Source: Dendrophyllia cribrosa (taxonomy: Eukaryota; Cnidaria; Anthozoa; Scleractinia; Dendrophylliidae). From it: DNA of 64,000 nt. Position numbers and translations under genes: made by a program. The DNA is taken from NCBI GenBank assembly GCA_024195265.1, contig JAJLRJ010000004.1:40083960-40147959 (forward strand), in the 5' to 3' direction. The notes under the pieces were generated by a model. That model was not told the origin of the DNA. It searched no databases and was given only the letters and a program-made list of their open reading frames with translations. Shown in pieces: positions 22,080 to 31,723 of the stretch (within the stretch, counting starts at the first letter, position 1; the number at the start of each line of letters is the position of its first letter).

Positions 22080-23471
22080 GTGGGGGGAAAGTGGGTCTAC
22101 GCAATAAAATTAGATCCCAATGGGAAGGAAAAGTACAAGGCACGATTTGTTGCTAAGGGCTACTCCCAGGCCCCAGGTATAGATTATCATGAGACTTTTT
22201 CACCAACTGCTCGTATAACTTCAGTTCGCATGCTAATACAGTTAGCAATTCAGATGGGTATGGTAGTACATCAGATGGATGTTAAGACGGCCTATTTAAA
22301 TGCTCCCATCGACTGTGAGTTATACATAGAGCAACCTGAAGGTTATGAGAGAAAAGGCCCCAATGGTGAAAAGCTTGTTTGTAAACTAAAGAAATCTCTA
22401 TATGGCCTGAAACAGAGTGGTCGGAACTGGAATTGTTTGTTACATAGTTATTTAACACAAGAAGGGTTTGTACAATCCCTAGCTGATCCATGTGTTTATG
22501 TTCAGAGTACTAAATTTGGCCAAGTAATTGCAATTGTATGGGTAGATGACATTATTATTGCAGGTAGTAACACGGACGTATTGAAAAAGGCCAAAGAGTC
22601 TCTTATGATGAGATTCAAAATGAAAGACCTAGGTGTTTTATCATGGTTCCTAGGCATCCAATTCAAATGTGAAAATGACTGTATTGAAATGAGCCAAAGC
22701 AAGTTTGTGGAAAAGATTCTCGAAAGGTTCAACATGACTGATTGCAAGCCAAAAGCAGTCCCATGCGAGTTGGGCGCAAATAAAGCCACTACGGTAAATG
22801 AAAGTGCATTTGAAAATGTAAGCCTGTATCGTGAAATTGTTGGAAGTTTAATTTATCTCATGACTTGCACAAGACCCGATTTGTGTTATGTTGTGACGTA
22901 TCTATCCCAACATCTGTCAAAGCCAATGAAATCACATTATGGGATGGCTAAGCAAGTCCTGAGGTATTTAAAGGGTACTCATAACAGATGCTTAAAGTTT
23001 GTTAAGGGAACTCAACTGAAACTAGTGGGATATAGTGACTCAGACTGGGCTATGTCTAATGATAGACGCAGCATTAGTGGTTATGCATTCAAGTTATGCG
23101 ATGAAAGCTCACTGATTTCATGGAAAAGCAAAAAGCAATCTATTGTAGCATTGTCTTCATGTGAAGCTGAATATGTAGCTTTAGCCACTGCTACACAGGA
23201 AGCTAAATTTCTTAGACAACTTTTAGCTGATCTAATGTGTCATCCTTGCAAGAAAGTTTGTATGTATGTAGATAACCAGGGAGCAATTGCGTTAGCTAAC
23301 AACCCTGTACATCACAAAAGATCAAAGCATATTGACGTGAAATATCACTATGTAAGACTAGAGATTCAGAATGGAGCTGTCAGCTTAACTTATGTACCTA
23401 CACATAACAATGTTGCAGACGTATTTACCAAACCTGTAGCTAGAGTTAAACTTGATAGACTGTTAATGTAG
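22080..23471 (+). pseudogene. Copia polyprotein, part 2: reverse transcriptase and RNase H
   Basis: About 463 codons with intact domains. RT motif A is QMDVKTAYLNA (D67) and the catalytic loop is WVDD (154-157), where YVDD is usual. The RNase H motifs are GYSDSDWA, SSCEAEYVAL and YVDNQGAI, with KHIDVKYH near the end. It joins the preceding part through a nonsense codon, so the first residue given here is a chance start. The frame closes at TAG 23469-23471 just before the purine tract and LTR. Confidence 0.9.
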
Positions 23472-23499
23472 CGAACCCCAAGTTGTGTTTGAGTGGGGG

Positions 23500-23724
23500 T
23501 GTTGGATACAAACTCAACTTGTAAATCTACTTGTAACCGGAAGTTAGTTACCGGAAGTGCATGTATGAGACTGTAACACTAGGTCGAGGCTGATTGCACT
23601 GTATTGCATCAGCCCACATCATGGTGAACGTTGTGGAAGAAATCTGTTTGTTGGAATAAAAACTGAGTTGTGTTTTACGTGAAGTTTGTCTTGTCCACCA
23701 AGAACTATGGCCACGCTTGCAACA
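23500..23724 (+). repeat. Candidate Copia 3' LTR
   Basis: Starts TGTTGGATACAAACTC right after the purine tract and plausibly ends TTGCAACA at 23724, giving 5-bp TGTTG/CAACA ends and about 225 bp. It includes GGAATAAAAACTG, a polyadenylation-type word. Without a 5' copy the right boundary is inferred. Confidence 0.6.
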
Positions 23725-24086
23725 TTTACAAAGGTTTTACAAAGGTTTTGCAAAGGAATGGTTTAAACATAAAATATTGACATTCATACACTAACGCACC
23801 CAGATACGTAAATATTAAAAAACTATATAAGTAACAAACCCTACTTTTAAATTCATCATTCAACAAATTCCTATTCTAAAATTACTAGGAAAAAAAAAAC
23901 AGTTAGACTGTTAAGATACTTCTTCCACTTAAGGTTCAGATTGGACTCCTTTTTAATCGACTTCATAGCTTGGGATTCAATTCGATAAACGTAACCAAGT
24001 TTAATAATAAACAATCTTATTGAAGGGTGGATATTTTTGTTTCGACAATCATAAATATGTTGTTTAGCGCAGGAGCCCATAATGAA
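23725..24086. other. Non-coding spacer
   Basis: AT-rich with repeated ACAAAGGTTTT words at the left edge; no gene supported. Confidence 0.4.
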
Positions 24087-24339
24087 ACGGCGTTTTTACA
24101 AGTAGGTTTATTTTTAGATAAGCCTTTCCCGTGAATTGGTTTCGGAAAACCAATCACAAGCAATTGAATAATTAATAACATTCACATATTCACATAGCGA
24201 CTGGAAATCAGACATTCGCCACACAGGAATGTGAACATGTGAATAGTTATTAATTATGTAATTGCTTGTGATTGGCTTTCCGAAACCAATTCGCGGGAAA
24301 GGCTTATCTAAAAATAAAGCTACTTGTAAAAACGCCGTT
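24087..24339. mobile_element. Palindromic MITE, about 105-base arms
   Basis: AACGGCGTTTTTACAAGTAG at 24087 is mirrored to 24339. The arms contain GATAAGCCTTTCCCG and CCAATCACAAGCAATTG and differ at a few positions. The centre is about 40 bases. No coding capacity. Confidence 0.85.
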
Positions 24340-24434
24340 GCACGAATTTATGGTAGTTGCACGCTCCGGGTAATGGGCTTCTGTTAGCGATAATTAAAAG
24401 ATGATTAAGAAAATCTTCTTCCCTGCGCCAAATT

Positions 24435-24851
24435 TCAAAACAACTTATCTGCATCGGATAGTTCGTCTAACTTAATGTTCCCATTTTTGCAGCACTCAGA
24501 AAAGTCCAGCCAAAACCTCCCTGTGATATGACAAGACAGAAACAGATGTTCAAGGGATTCACTCTCTTCTCCGCAAAACGTGCATACTGCGGATGGTTTC
24601 AAACCAATTTTGTGAAGGAAGGCGTTTGTAATTAAATACCTATGTAAAATTTTATATTGAAACTCACGAGTTCTCGTGTCCATAGCCACCTTGAACGGTA
24701 GTTTGTAAATTTCGTTCCATTCAAAATTAACACTAGAGAATAGTTCCTCAGATCTTGCTTGAGCCGTTGGTGTTGTTTCAAAACTAGAGCGTATTTCCAT
24801 GTAGATATTTTTAGAAATTGTCTTATTTAGAAGCACATCCTGATCATCCAA
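24435..24851 (-). pseudogene. LINE reverse transcriptase C-terminal fragment (zinc-binding domain)
   Basis: A 138-residue frame shows FQYKILHRYLITNAFLHKIG and then CTFCGEESESLEHLFLSC, the C-x2-C...H-x4-C zinc-binding domain (zf-RVT) that follows RT in L1/Tx1-type LINEs. The catalytic RT is absent on the upstream side (toward 24900), where a segment of the local repeat family begins. It is a fragment rather than a gene. Confidence 0.75.
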
Positions 24852-24854
24852 ACG

Positions 24855-24963
24855 TAATTTATGTCTATATTTCTTGATATTACCATAAATGATTTGTTTA
24901 GATACAATTTCCCTTTCAGAAAGACCTCTATTGGAACTTCGTAATTATTTCTAGCAAGGTAGA
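24855..24963 (-). repeat. Left half of a split segmental-repeat copy
   Basis: The stretch from ATGTCTATATTTCTTG to CTAGCAAGGTAGA matches the right ends of the segmental repeats near 34270-34403 and 44620-44763. The continuation TATTTGGCGATTAAAAGATA is found only after 30610, so the Ngaro-like element and a MITE interrupt this copy. Confidence 0.75.
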
Positions 24964-24965
24964 TA

Positions 24966-25146
24966 ATGTAATTTGTGATTACACCGTACTATCATAAATT
25001 ACTATTTTGCCGGCACGTATCAGGGGTCTGGGGAGGGTGTTAGCGCGCAGTGAGTCATGGGATTCGAGTTTGTAATTTGGAGCCGTTAGTAAGGTGTGAC
25101 ATTCTACGGTCAGCCTTCGCAGTGCTAGGTTCACTTTCGTTTTGTT
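24966..25146 (+). repeat. Split direct repeat A1
   Basis: A 181-base repeat starting ATGTAATTTGTGATTACACC. I see no difference from A2 at 29809-29989. It precedes the Gag start and probably includes or adjoins the promoter. Confidence 0.92.
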
Positions 25147-25180
25147 CACGTTGTCTTATTCAGTTCGTCGAGTTCTAGTT

Positions 25181-25867
25181 ATGGATGAGTCTAAAGTTAG
25201 AGAGATCGTTGGCAATAGCAACAAAGATCTGCTCTCCCAAATCAAGGTTCTTGTTTCTTCCTCGATATCCGATCTAAAAAGATCCAGCGAGTCCAACTCG
25301 GCCGAGCAAATGTCGGAGATAAAGAAGTTGAAGAGAGACGCTCCCCCTACGTTTAACAAGAAGAGCAACGAGGACCAGTTTAAAACAGTCAAATCTGTGC
25401 TTGAGACAGTACAGGACGCATCTTCTGCGTTGCAGCGCAATGACCTCGCCAAAACCAAGGAACACTTGGATGAAGGTATGTCTCTGCTTAAAGAGCGCCA
25501 GAAATTAATTCTCTTAGCGGACAAGTCGCCGTATGGCTGGAAAACAGTCCTTGAGTATAAGCATCATGATTTGGCTGAGGATGACGAGGACGAGAAGAAG
25601 ATTTATAGAGCTGAAGCCAGGGCTGCCAAAGCTTCTAAGCGTTTCGCCTCGCGGGGTTCTCTTTTCCAGCGTCGTGGATCGTCCGCCATGCAGCGTTCGC
25701 ACCCTACGGTCGCTCATTTTCCTGGTCCTTTGGCAAGGCTTAATGCTCAATCGTCGACGGCCAGATCTGTGGGCCTTTGCTTTGCTTGTGGAAAGCCAGG
25801 TCATTGGTGGGCCGCATGCCCTAGTTTGCTTGTTCATTCTAATGCCCAAAGTCATCAGGCGAAATGA
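25181..25867 (+). CDS. gag: Ngaro Gag-like protein
   Basis: From the ATG at 25181 (MDESKVREIVGNSNKDLL), 228 residues. The N-terminal half is charged and probably helical (KEHLDEGMSLLKERQKLIL). The C-terminus has one CCHC zinc knuckle, CFACGKPGHWWAAC, at 200-213, typical of RNA-binding Gag. Inside the gene, GAAG|GTATGT at 25476-25477 is a consensus splice donor in phase 1 (codon GGT). Both downstream ORFs open after AG|AC acceptors that would restore the frame as GAC. The gene could thus act both as free Gag and as an N-terminal exon. Confidence 0.85.
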   Translation: MDESKVREIVGNSNKDLLSQIKVLVSSSISDLKRSSESNSAEQMSEIKKLKRDAPPTFNKKSNEDQFKTVKSVLETVQDASSALQRNDLAKTKEHLDEGMSLLKERQKLILLADKSPYGWKTVLEYKHHDLAEDDEDEKKIYRAEARAAKASKRFASRGSLFQRRGSSAMQRSHPTVAHFPGPLARLNAQSSTARSVGLCFACGKPGHWWAACPSLLVHSNAQSHQAK

Positions 25868-26103
25868 ACAGCCGTGAGCGGAACGGATTTGTCCAGGCGA
25901 GCCGCATCTTGTTGCCTTGAGCGTTTCAATTTTCATTCAGTTGTAATCTTTACTGTATTTCGCGTTTTTGTTTGTTAATTTTTTGTTACAGATTACAGTT
26001 ATTTCCATAAGTCAATTTGTTTTCATATTGCGCGTTATTATTCTGCTCCTAATTGTTTATAAGCTATTTATTTTATATTCCCACTTTATTTAATATTTTT
26101 CAG

Positions 26104-28169
26104 ACCTTGATTTTGAGGCCTTGTCTGTATCACGTCAGAGCGATTGCACTTTTGTAGATGCTCAATTATCTTGCTATGAAGTCAAATCCGGTGATGTTCC
26201 TGTTTCTGTCAGAGGCAGATTACGTAAATGTATTCAGTTTTGTAAGGATATTGGCGCGTCGCCTTTTATTCTCTGCGTTATAGAATTTGGCTACAAATTA
26301 CCGTTGCTGCAAATTCCACCGCCTTTTGTTGCTGCGAATAATAATTCGGCACTTCGGGAATCTGTTTTTGTAGACGGTGCCATTAGCGACCTCCTTAATT
26401 TGGAATGTATCACTGAGGTTTTCGTGCCTCCTGCAATTATCAATCCATTGTCTGTTTCCATTCAGAAATCGGGGAAAAAGCGCCTGATCTTGGATCTTCG
26501 ACACGTCAACCAGTATCTTTTCAAATCCAATTTTCGATGTGAAGATGTTTCTATTGCAAAGCAAGTGCTTAACTCTGGGGACTTCATGTTTTCCTTCGAA
26601 CTCAAATCTGGGTACCATCACGTTGACATTTTCCCTGAACACAGGCAATATCTGTCGTTTTCTTGGACATTTTCATCGGGGATTACTAGATATTTTCAGT
26701 TTTCAGTTTTGCCCTTTGGTATTAGCTCTGCGCCTTATTTGTTTACCAAGCTTCTTAAACCGTTAGTTAAGAAATGGAGATCCGAAGGCAAGTCGATTGT
26801 TGTTTTTCTGGATGACGGATTGGGGACTGCTCCGAATTATATTAAGGCAAAAATTTCAAGTTTGTCAGTGCATGATTTATTGAAGTCTGGCTTTGTCCCT
26901 AATGAAGAGAAATCGCTTTGGGAGCCAACTCAAGTTATCACCTGGCTGGGGACTGTTATTGACACTTCTAAATGTCTCATTTCTGCTACGCCAAGAAGAA
27001 TACAGTCTCTGTCGGAAGATTTATCCTGTCTTTTGGACTCTAGCAACCCTTCTCACCAGACTTGGGTGCGCAAGCTCGCCAGCGTCTGCGGTAAAATTAT
27101 TTCCCTTGGAAATTGTGTTGGCAACGTAGCCAGGCTTATGACTAGAAATATTTTCGCTGTTATCCATACCGCTGAGACTTGGAATTCGTCGGTTTCTTGG
27201 ACGCCCGAATGCGTGGATGAATTAAATTTCTGGAAGCTTAATGTCGCTCACATTAACGGTGTGCCTCTGTGGCCTATTAAGCGTAAGCCCTCGAAGATTG
27301 TTTATTCTGATGCGTCTAATTCCGCTTGCGGCAGTTTCATAGATCTTGAAGGCAAAATTTTTCACCAGAATTGGTCTGACTTCGAGAGGTCGCAAAGTTC
27401 TACGTTTCGTGAGCTCCTTGCAGTGTTTTTGTCTCTGCAAGCGTTTATTGATTCACTCCGTTCCCAGACTGTCGTTTGGTACACCGATAATCAGAATGTT
27501 GTGCGTATCGTGAACATTGGCTCCAAGGTTCCGGCTCTGCAGCGGATAGCTCTGGATATTCATCGCATCTGTCTTCGTGCCTCGATTAGTGTCGATGTTC
27601 AGTGGATTCCTAGGGATCACAACACTTTTGCCGACGACATCAGCAAGCTAGTTGATCTTGATGATTACTCGATCAATGACGATGTTTTCTATTCTCTAGA
27701 CGAGCGTTGGGGTCCTCACTCCTGTGACAGATTTGCTTCTTGTTACAACGCCAAGCTTCCGAAATTCAACACCAGATTTTATCAGCAAGGTACCTCCGGC
27801 GTTAATGCCTTTGCGCAGGATTGGGCCTATGACAACAACTGGCTCTGCCCTCCTGTTTGTCTAACGTGTAAAGTTCTTGCCCACATGCAGGTTTGCAATG
27901 CAGCTGGTACTCTCGTGGTTCCCCTTTGGAGATCTGCGCATTTTTGGCCTCGATTATGCTTCGATGGTTTGCATTGGAGTAGTTTCGTCCATGACTGGAT
28001 CATGCTTCCTGACCTTCCAAATTTGTTTGTCCGGGGCAAAGCTAAGAATTCAATCTTCGGTCGCGGTACCCTAGCATTTCCCTCGGTGGCGCTGCGTATC
28101 GACTTTAGAATTCCGCCCAGGCAAGGGTCTGTTCTCGTTTGTGAGGCTTTTCGAGTTCCGGACGTCTAG
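26104..28169 (+). CDS. Ngaro reverse transcriptase-RNase H
   Basis: The frame has no ATG near its start; it is open from just after TATTTTTCAG (AG at 26102-26103), reading (G)AC CTT GAT, so I place the start at that acceptor. Numbering from codon 26121, RT motifs are KRLILDLRHVNQYL (120-133), FELKSGYHHVDIF (159-171), LPFGISSAPYLFTK (197-210) and the catalytic VFLDDGLG (DD 231-232). Motif A has Glu160 where Asp is expected. RNase H follows with D397 (YSDAS), E431 (RELLAV), D456 (YTDNQ) and RDHNTFADD near 498-506. The C-terminal part (WGPHSCDRFAS, AQDWAYDNNWLCPP) is typical of DIRS-order pol. No methyltransferase is present. Confidence 0.9.
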
Positions 28170-28244
28170 ATATTTCATAGTATACTTGCAACTTGGTGCT
28201 TACATGTTTTTGTTTACTTGGATGGGCTAGATGCCCTTTTCACC

Positions 28245-28470
28245 CATGGTGGGTTTAGTATGAGAGGCTGTTGTTTATTTATATCGTATGCAACTCGATG
28301 TTGCAGAGACTTTGGGGTCTTAAGTTTTTAACCCTTGGTGGGACAGTACCCTTGATGGGTTATCTGTTACGATTGTTGTGTAATATTCACCCTTAGTGGG
28401 ACAGTACCCTTGATGGGTTATATATTTTCCCTAGTGGCACAGTACCCTTGATGGGTTTTTTGTTTTTATT
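28245..28470 (+). repeat. Short tandem repeats between RT and recombinase ORFs
   Basis: Three successive units of the pattern GGGACAGTACCCTTGATGGG (at about 28340, 28399 and 28436, the last with GGCACAG) are preceded by CACCCATGGTGGG. ACCCTTGRTGGG is self-complementary enough to form small hairpins. The block sits in the presumed intron or intercistronic region. Its function is unknown. Confidence 0.75.
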
Positions 28471-28698
28471 TTTGATATCCACCCTTGTTGAGCTGTCGTT
28501 TGTGTTTATTTTTTCCTCATATACGAGTTTTGTTGTAAAATTGATTTTCTTACAGAAACGCTTGTGTATTTGACGCATTTTCCCCTTGGATGCAATTAAA
28601 TTGTTGACTATTTCTTCTTTACTTTACAGAGCCCTGTTAGTTTTGTATTGTTATTGTTTGTTATTTGTTTTCTTTTTGTTTTCGGTTTTTTCTTTTAG

Positions 28699-29705
28699 AC
28701 ATTTTTACTACAGATTTCTGGTGTACATCTTCTCCGATGTCGCATGAGGTTGCCTCCTTACTGGAAAAGCTCAAGACAACAGTTATTGCTTCCAGGGCCC
28801 CCGGTACTTCTTCGAACTATACGAGGATGTTCAACAGATGGAGGTCTTTTGCTACAGAGCGCCTTGGTATCGTTGCAGTTTTTCCTGTGGAGCCCATCAG
28901 TTGTGCTTTGTTTCTGCAGTATCTGCTGGATTCAACCAATTCCGTTTCTTCGATCCACTGCGCGTTCTACGCGTTCAAATGGTTGCATGATCTTGCTGGC
29001 GTTCCTTCCCCTACTTCACATCCTACAGTGATTGCAGTCAAAGAAGGAGCGGTCCGTCTCGCGTCGTCTCCTGTCAGTCATCGGAAAGAGCCACTTGAGG
29101 TTGCGCATCTCAGGAAACTAATGGATAAGACTGATCTGAATGATCTTTTGCAGCTGCGTAGTTTAGTTATGTTTGTCTTAGCCTTTTCAGGCTTTTTAAG
29201 ATTTTCTGAATTGTCACTTATTCGTGCTAAAGTTATTAAGTTTAGTGATGGCTTTATTTCTATTTTTATTGAGAAGAGCAAAACGGACCAGTTAAGGGAT
29301 GGTCAGTCAGTTGTAATCGTTAAGTCTTGTTCTAGCCTGTGCCCCGTGGCTTTGCTTAGATTATATATCAATTCGTCCCATATTTCATTGGATTCAGATG
29401 AGTATATTTTTAGACCTATCTCGGCTTCTAAAAGTTGCAAGCGTTTGGTGTCGGTTAACAAGCCTTTAAGCTATTCTACTTACAGGGAATCTTTCAAGAA
29501 ATCCTTTCGTGACATTGTCCCGGATATTACTAGCTTCAGTACTCACTCTGCAAGGTCAGGTGGTGCAACGTCTGCTGCGAAATCTGGAGTTCCTGATAGA
29601 AATTTCCAGCGTCATGGCCGTTGGGCTTCGGTTTCGGCCAGGAACACTTATGTTAAAGACTCTTTAGCTAGTAGATTAGATGTTTCTAAGTCATTGTCAC
29701 TTTAG
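28699..29705 (+). CDS. Ngaro tyrosine recombinase
   Basis: The first ATG is at 28737 (MSHEVASLLEKL), giving 322 residues, but the frame is open from the acceptor TTTTTTCTTTTAG (AG at 28697-28698) as (G)AC ATT TTT. A SAM-like N-terminal domain (about 1-110) precedes the catalytic domain with R155 (SGFLRFSEL), K182, H270 and R273 (THSARSGG), H293 (RHGRW) and the nucleophile Y305 (ARNTYVKD). The complete catalytic set suggests an active integrase acting on the circular DNA intermediate. The exon start after AG|AC has the same phase as the RT ORF. Confidence 0.9.
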
Positions 29706-29732
29706 CTCAAGACCTTTCTTTTATCTCTATCG

Positions 29733-29808
29733 GTGGCTTGGCTGGCACACGCGCCCATATCTGACAACTGTTGTTTTCTGTGTACCGGTTGAGTAGTGGA
29801 GGCAAAAT
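29733..29808 (+). repeat. Split direct repeat B1
   Basis: 76 bases from GTGGCTTGGCTGGCACAC to GGAGGCAAAAT, identical to B2 at 30248-30323, and directly abutting A2. Confidence 0.92.
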
Positions 29809-29989
29809 ATGTAATTTGTGATTACACCGTACTATCATAAATTACTATTTTGCCGGCACGTATCAGGGGTCTGGGGAGGGTGTTAGCGCGCAGTGAGTCA
29901 TGGGATTCGAGTTTGTAATTTGGAGCCGTTAGTAAGGTGTGACATTCTACGGTCAGCCTTCGCAGTGCTAGGTTCACTTTCGTTTTGTT
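29809..29989 (+). repeat. Split direct repeat A2
   Basis: 181 bases identical to A1. The B1-A2 junction reproduces the sequence formed when the element circularises (B end next to A start), as known for Ngaro/PAT elements. Confidence 0.92.
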
Positions 29990-30247
29990 TTCATTTATTT
30001 CTAATCAGGTTTAACTATGCTTAGCTATTGTTAATTGCGTGTTTATGGATGTTTATAGTTTAGTTTAGTTTTTACCATACCCTAAAACCCCAAGGGTTGC
30101 ACTACTGCTTTGGTCGGGGGTACACGTTCCCCGTGTTTTTTCCACTTGCTGGTTTTTTGGGGTTTTCGTGTCCGGCTTTGGTGCTTTAATTTTCGCTAGA
30201 TGCTTTGTAGTTGTGTTTATTTGCTTATACGATTAATAAATGGCACT
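29990..30247 (+). other. Ngaro core region between A2 and B2
   Basis: About 260 bases of non-coding sequence unique within the element, containing ACCCTAAAACCCCAAGGGTT and a GGGGTACACGTTCCCC symmetry near 30117-30132. AATAAA occurs near 30235. Confidence 0.7.
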
Positions 30248-30323
30248 GTGGCTTGGCTGGCACACGCGCCCATATCTGACAACTGTTGTTTTCTGTGTAC
30301 CGGTTGAGTAGTGGAGGCAAAAT
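30248..30323 (+). repeat. Split direct repeat B2 (right end)
   Basis: 76-base copy identical to B1. It ends at CAAAAT, immediately followed by the TA and terminal repeat of a MITE. Confidence 0.92.
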
Positions 30324-30325
30324 TA

Positions 30326-30607
30326 GAGCAGTTTTCAATCGAGCGTCGTAAAACCAAAACCAAAGTAATTACGCTGACCAATCACAGCACTCGTAAACAA
30401 TCCAATGAACCAATCAGAGCTAGAAGCAATTACATGTCGGCGGCGCCAAGCGCGGGAAAACGCGTGCGAGCAAGTCACGATTGGTTTTGGTTTTACTTCT
30501 GATTGGTTGAGAAAGTGGCGCGAGATTTTTCAGCCAATCACAAAGCGTAGCAATGCAAAACCAAGGCAATTGTGTAATTACTTTTCACACTCAATTGAAA
30601 ACTGCTC
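30326..30607. mobile_element. MITE with TA duplication (Tc1/mariner-like)
   Basis: GAGCAGTTTTCAATCGAG at 30326 is inverted as CTCAATTGAAAACTGCTC ending at 30607, with TA on both sides (30324-30325 and 30608-30609). The interior has several CCAATCA/TGATTGG words. Paralogous segments at 34404 and 44764 lack it. Superfamily is inferred from the TA alone. Confidence 0.75.
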
Positions 30608-30725
30608 TAGTATTTGGCGATTAAAAGATAGTGATTTAAGGTGTGTAGAAGCTGGATGATTCAGGTTTGTAGCCGCAAAGAATTTCTTTTTTGGTGATAC
30701 GGTCACACTGTAATGATTGTTGCAG

Positions 30726-31584
30726 TTATAACATAGCGGGCAAAATTACTGAATGCTGATTGGCCGAGACAGAGGGCATTTTTCCTTAATCACGAGGGCA
30801 CTTTTGGTAATAAAGAGGGCATGATTACTTGATCCTGATTGGTCGAGCATAAACATTTCTCACTCGTGATTGGTTGAGCGCGTCGTTCTCGTTGCATTCA
30901 GTTGGCTTAGCGGGATTTTGAAGAAAATTTACGAACAGAGCACTCGCATGTTTCGCCGGGGATTTTTCGATAAAAAAGGAAGCAAATCGGATGATTCTAC
31001 AGGTGAATTACAGCATTTTATGCCAAACAGGAAGCGATTGTTTGTGTTAAAACTTGGATTAACCAGGCGCCTGCAGGCCAGTTTGCGACGTTGAAGACCT
31101 CGAAGAAATTCATTTATGGCGGCAAAGGGTTTTAAAATTCCATCACTTCATTGAATATATGCGGATTTCTGCGGACCAAAAGAAAGAACTTTGACAGATT
31201 TTGCTGAAAGGGACAATATACGTTTAACAGGAGAAAGAATAAGGCTAAAAAAGGGAAAGAAAGCAATTAAATTGCCAAACGTGCAAGCAAGTTTGAACTC
31301 GCCATTTGTTGTTGTTATCAAAGCGGCAAAAATTTCAAACAAAGGTACTTGCTTTGTTTTTGTCGTAAAGTGTCTTTTATCGATAAAAATTAGGCTATGT
31401 TCTCCAGATGTACATAACAGCCAAATGTATCTTTGACCGATTAGAAATTTATTCAACCACAGTGAGTTGAAAAGTTTTTCTTGTCAATTTGCGAGAGAGT
31501 ATTTTCACTTCGGGTAGTTTCAAGTCTGAGTGACTCTTAAAAAGTCTGAAAGGTTTCCCTATAATTTTGCCTGCTATGTTATAA
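30726..31584. mobile_element. 0.86-kb inverted-repeat element
   Basis: TTATAACATAGCGGGCAAAA at 30726 is inverted at 31565-31584 with one mismatch. The plus strand has a weak frame (MVERVVLVAFSWLSGILKK, from about 30870) without recognisable transposase motifs. It is absent at the same position of the related segment at 59633 (GATTGTTGCAG followed by TAATTCC), so it inserted here. Confidence 0.75.
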
Positions 31585-31588
31585 ACAA

Positions 31589-31718
31589 GTAATCGCATGT
31601 TCCCTCGTAAAATTAAGGATTAATATCACTCGTGTTTTCAGAAGCTGTAGAAATTTCTACAGCTTCTGAAAACACGCGTGATATTAATCCTTAATTTTAC
31701 TCGGGCCCATGCGATTAC
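31589..31718. repeat. Perfect-centre palindrome, about 130 bases
   Basis: Arms GTAATCGCATG to CAGAAGCTGTAGAAATTT are mirrored from the centre near 31653. The structure directly follows the 0.86-kb element and both are missing from the paralogous site, so they may form one composite insertion. Confidence 0.85.
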
Positions 31719-31723
31719 ATATA

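Larger units (their letters stand above)
20044..23724 (+). mobile_element. 5'-truncated Ty1/Copia LTR retrotransposon
   Basis: Domain order Gag knuckle-protease-integrase-RT-RNase H is diagnostic of Copia (Pseudoviridae-type). The 5' LTR and most of Gag are absent. The right end has a purine tract (GAGTGGGGG) and a candidate 3' LTR (23500-23724). One frameshift and one internal stop show that this copy is not autonomous. Confidence 0.9.
24966..30323 (+). mobile_element. Ngaro-like tyrosine-recombinase retrotransposon, apparently full length
   Basis: A 5.36 kb element with the split direct repeat layout A1-ORFs-B1-A2-core-B2. A1 (24966-25146) equals A2 (29809-29989), and B1 (29733-29808) equals B2 (30248-30323). 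It encodes a Gag with a zinc knuckle, an RT-RNase H and a tyrosine recombinase, with no DNA methyltransferase domain, which favours Ngaro over DIRS1. All three frames are open and the repeats are identical, implying a young insertion. There is no target duplication, as expected for recombinase-mediated integration of a circular intermediate (family knowledge). Confidence 0.92.

Noticed and set aside
26104..28169. A DIRS1-type element with methyltransferase
   Set aside because: After RNase H the frame ends without a methyltransferase-like domain, and the repeats are split direct, not inverted, so Ngaro-like fits better.
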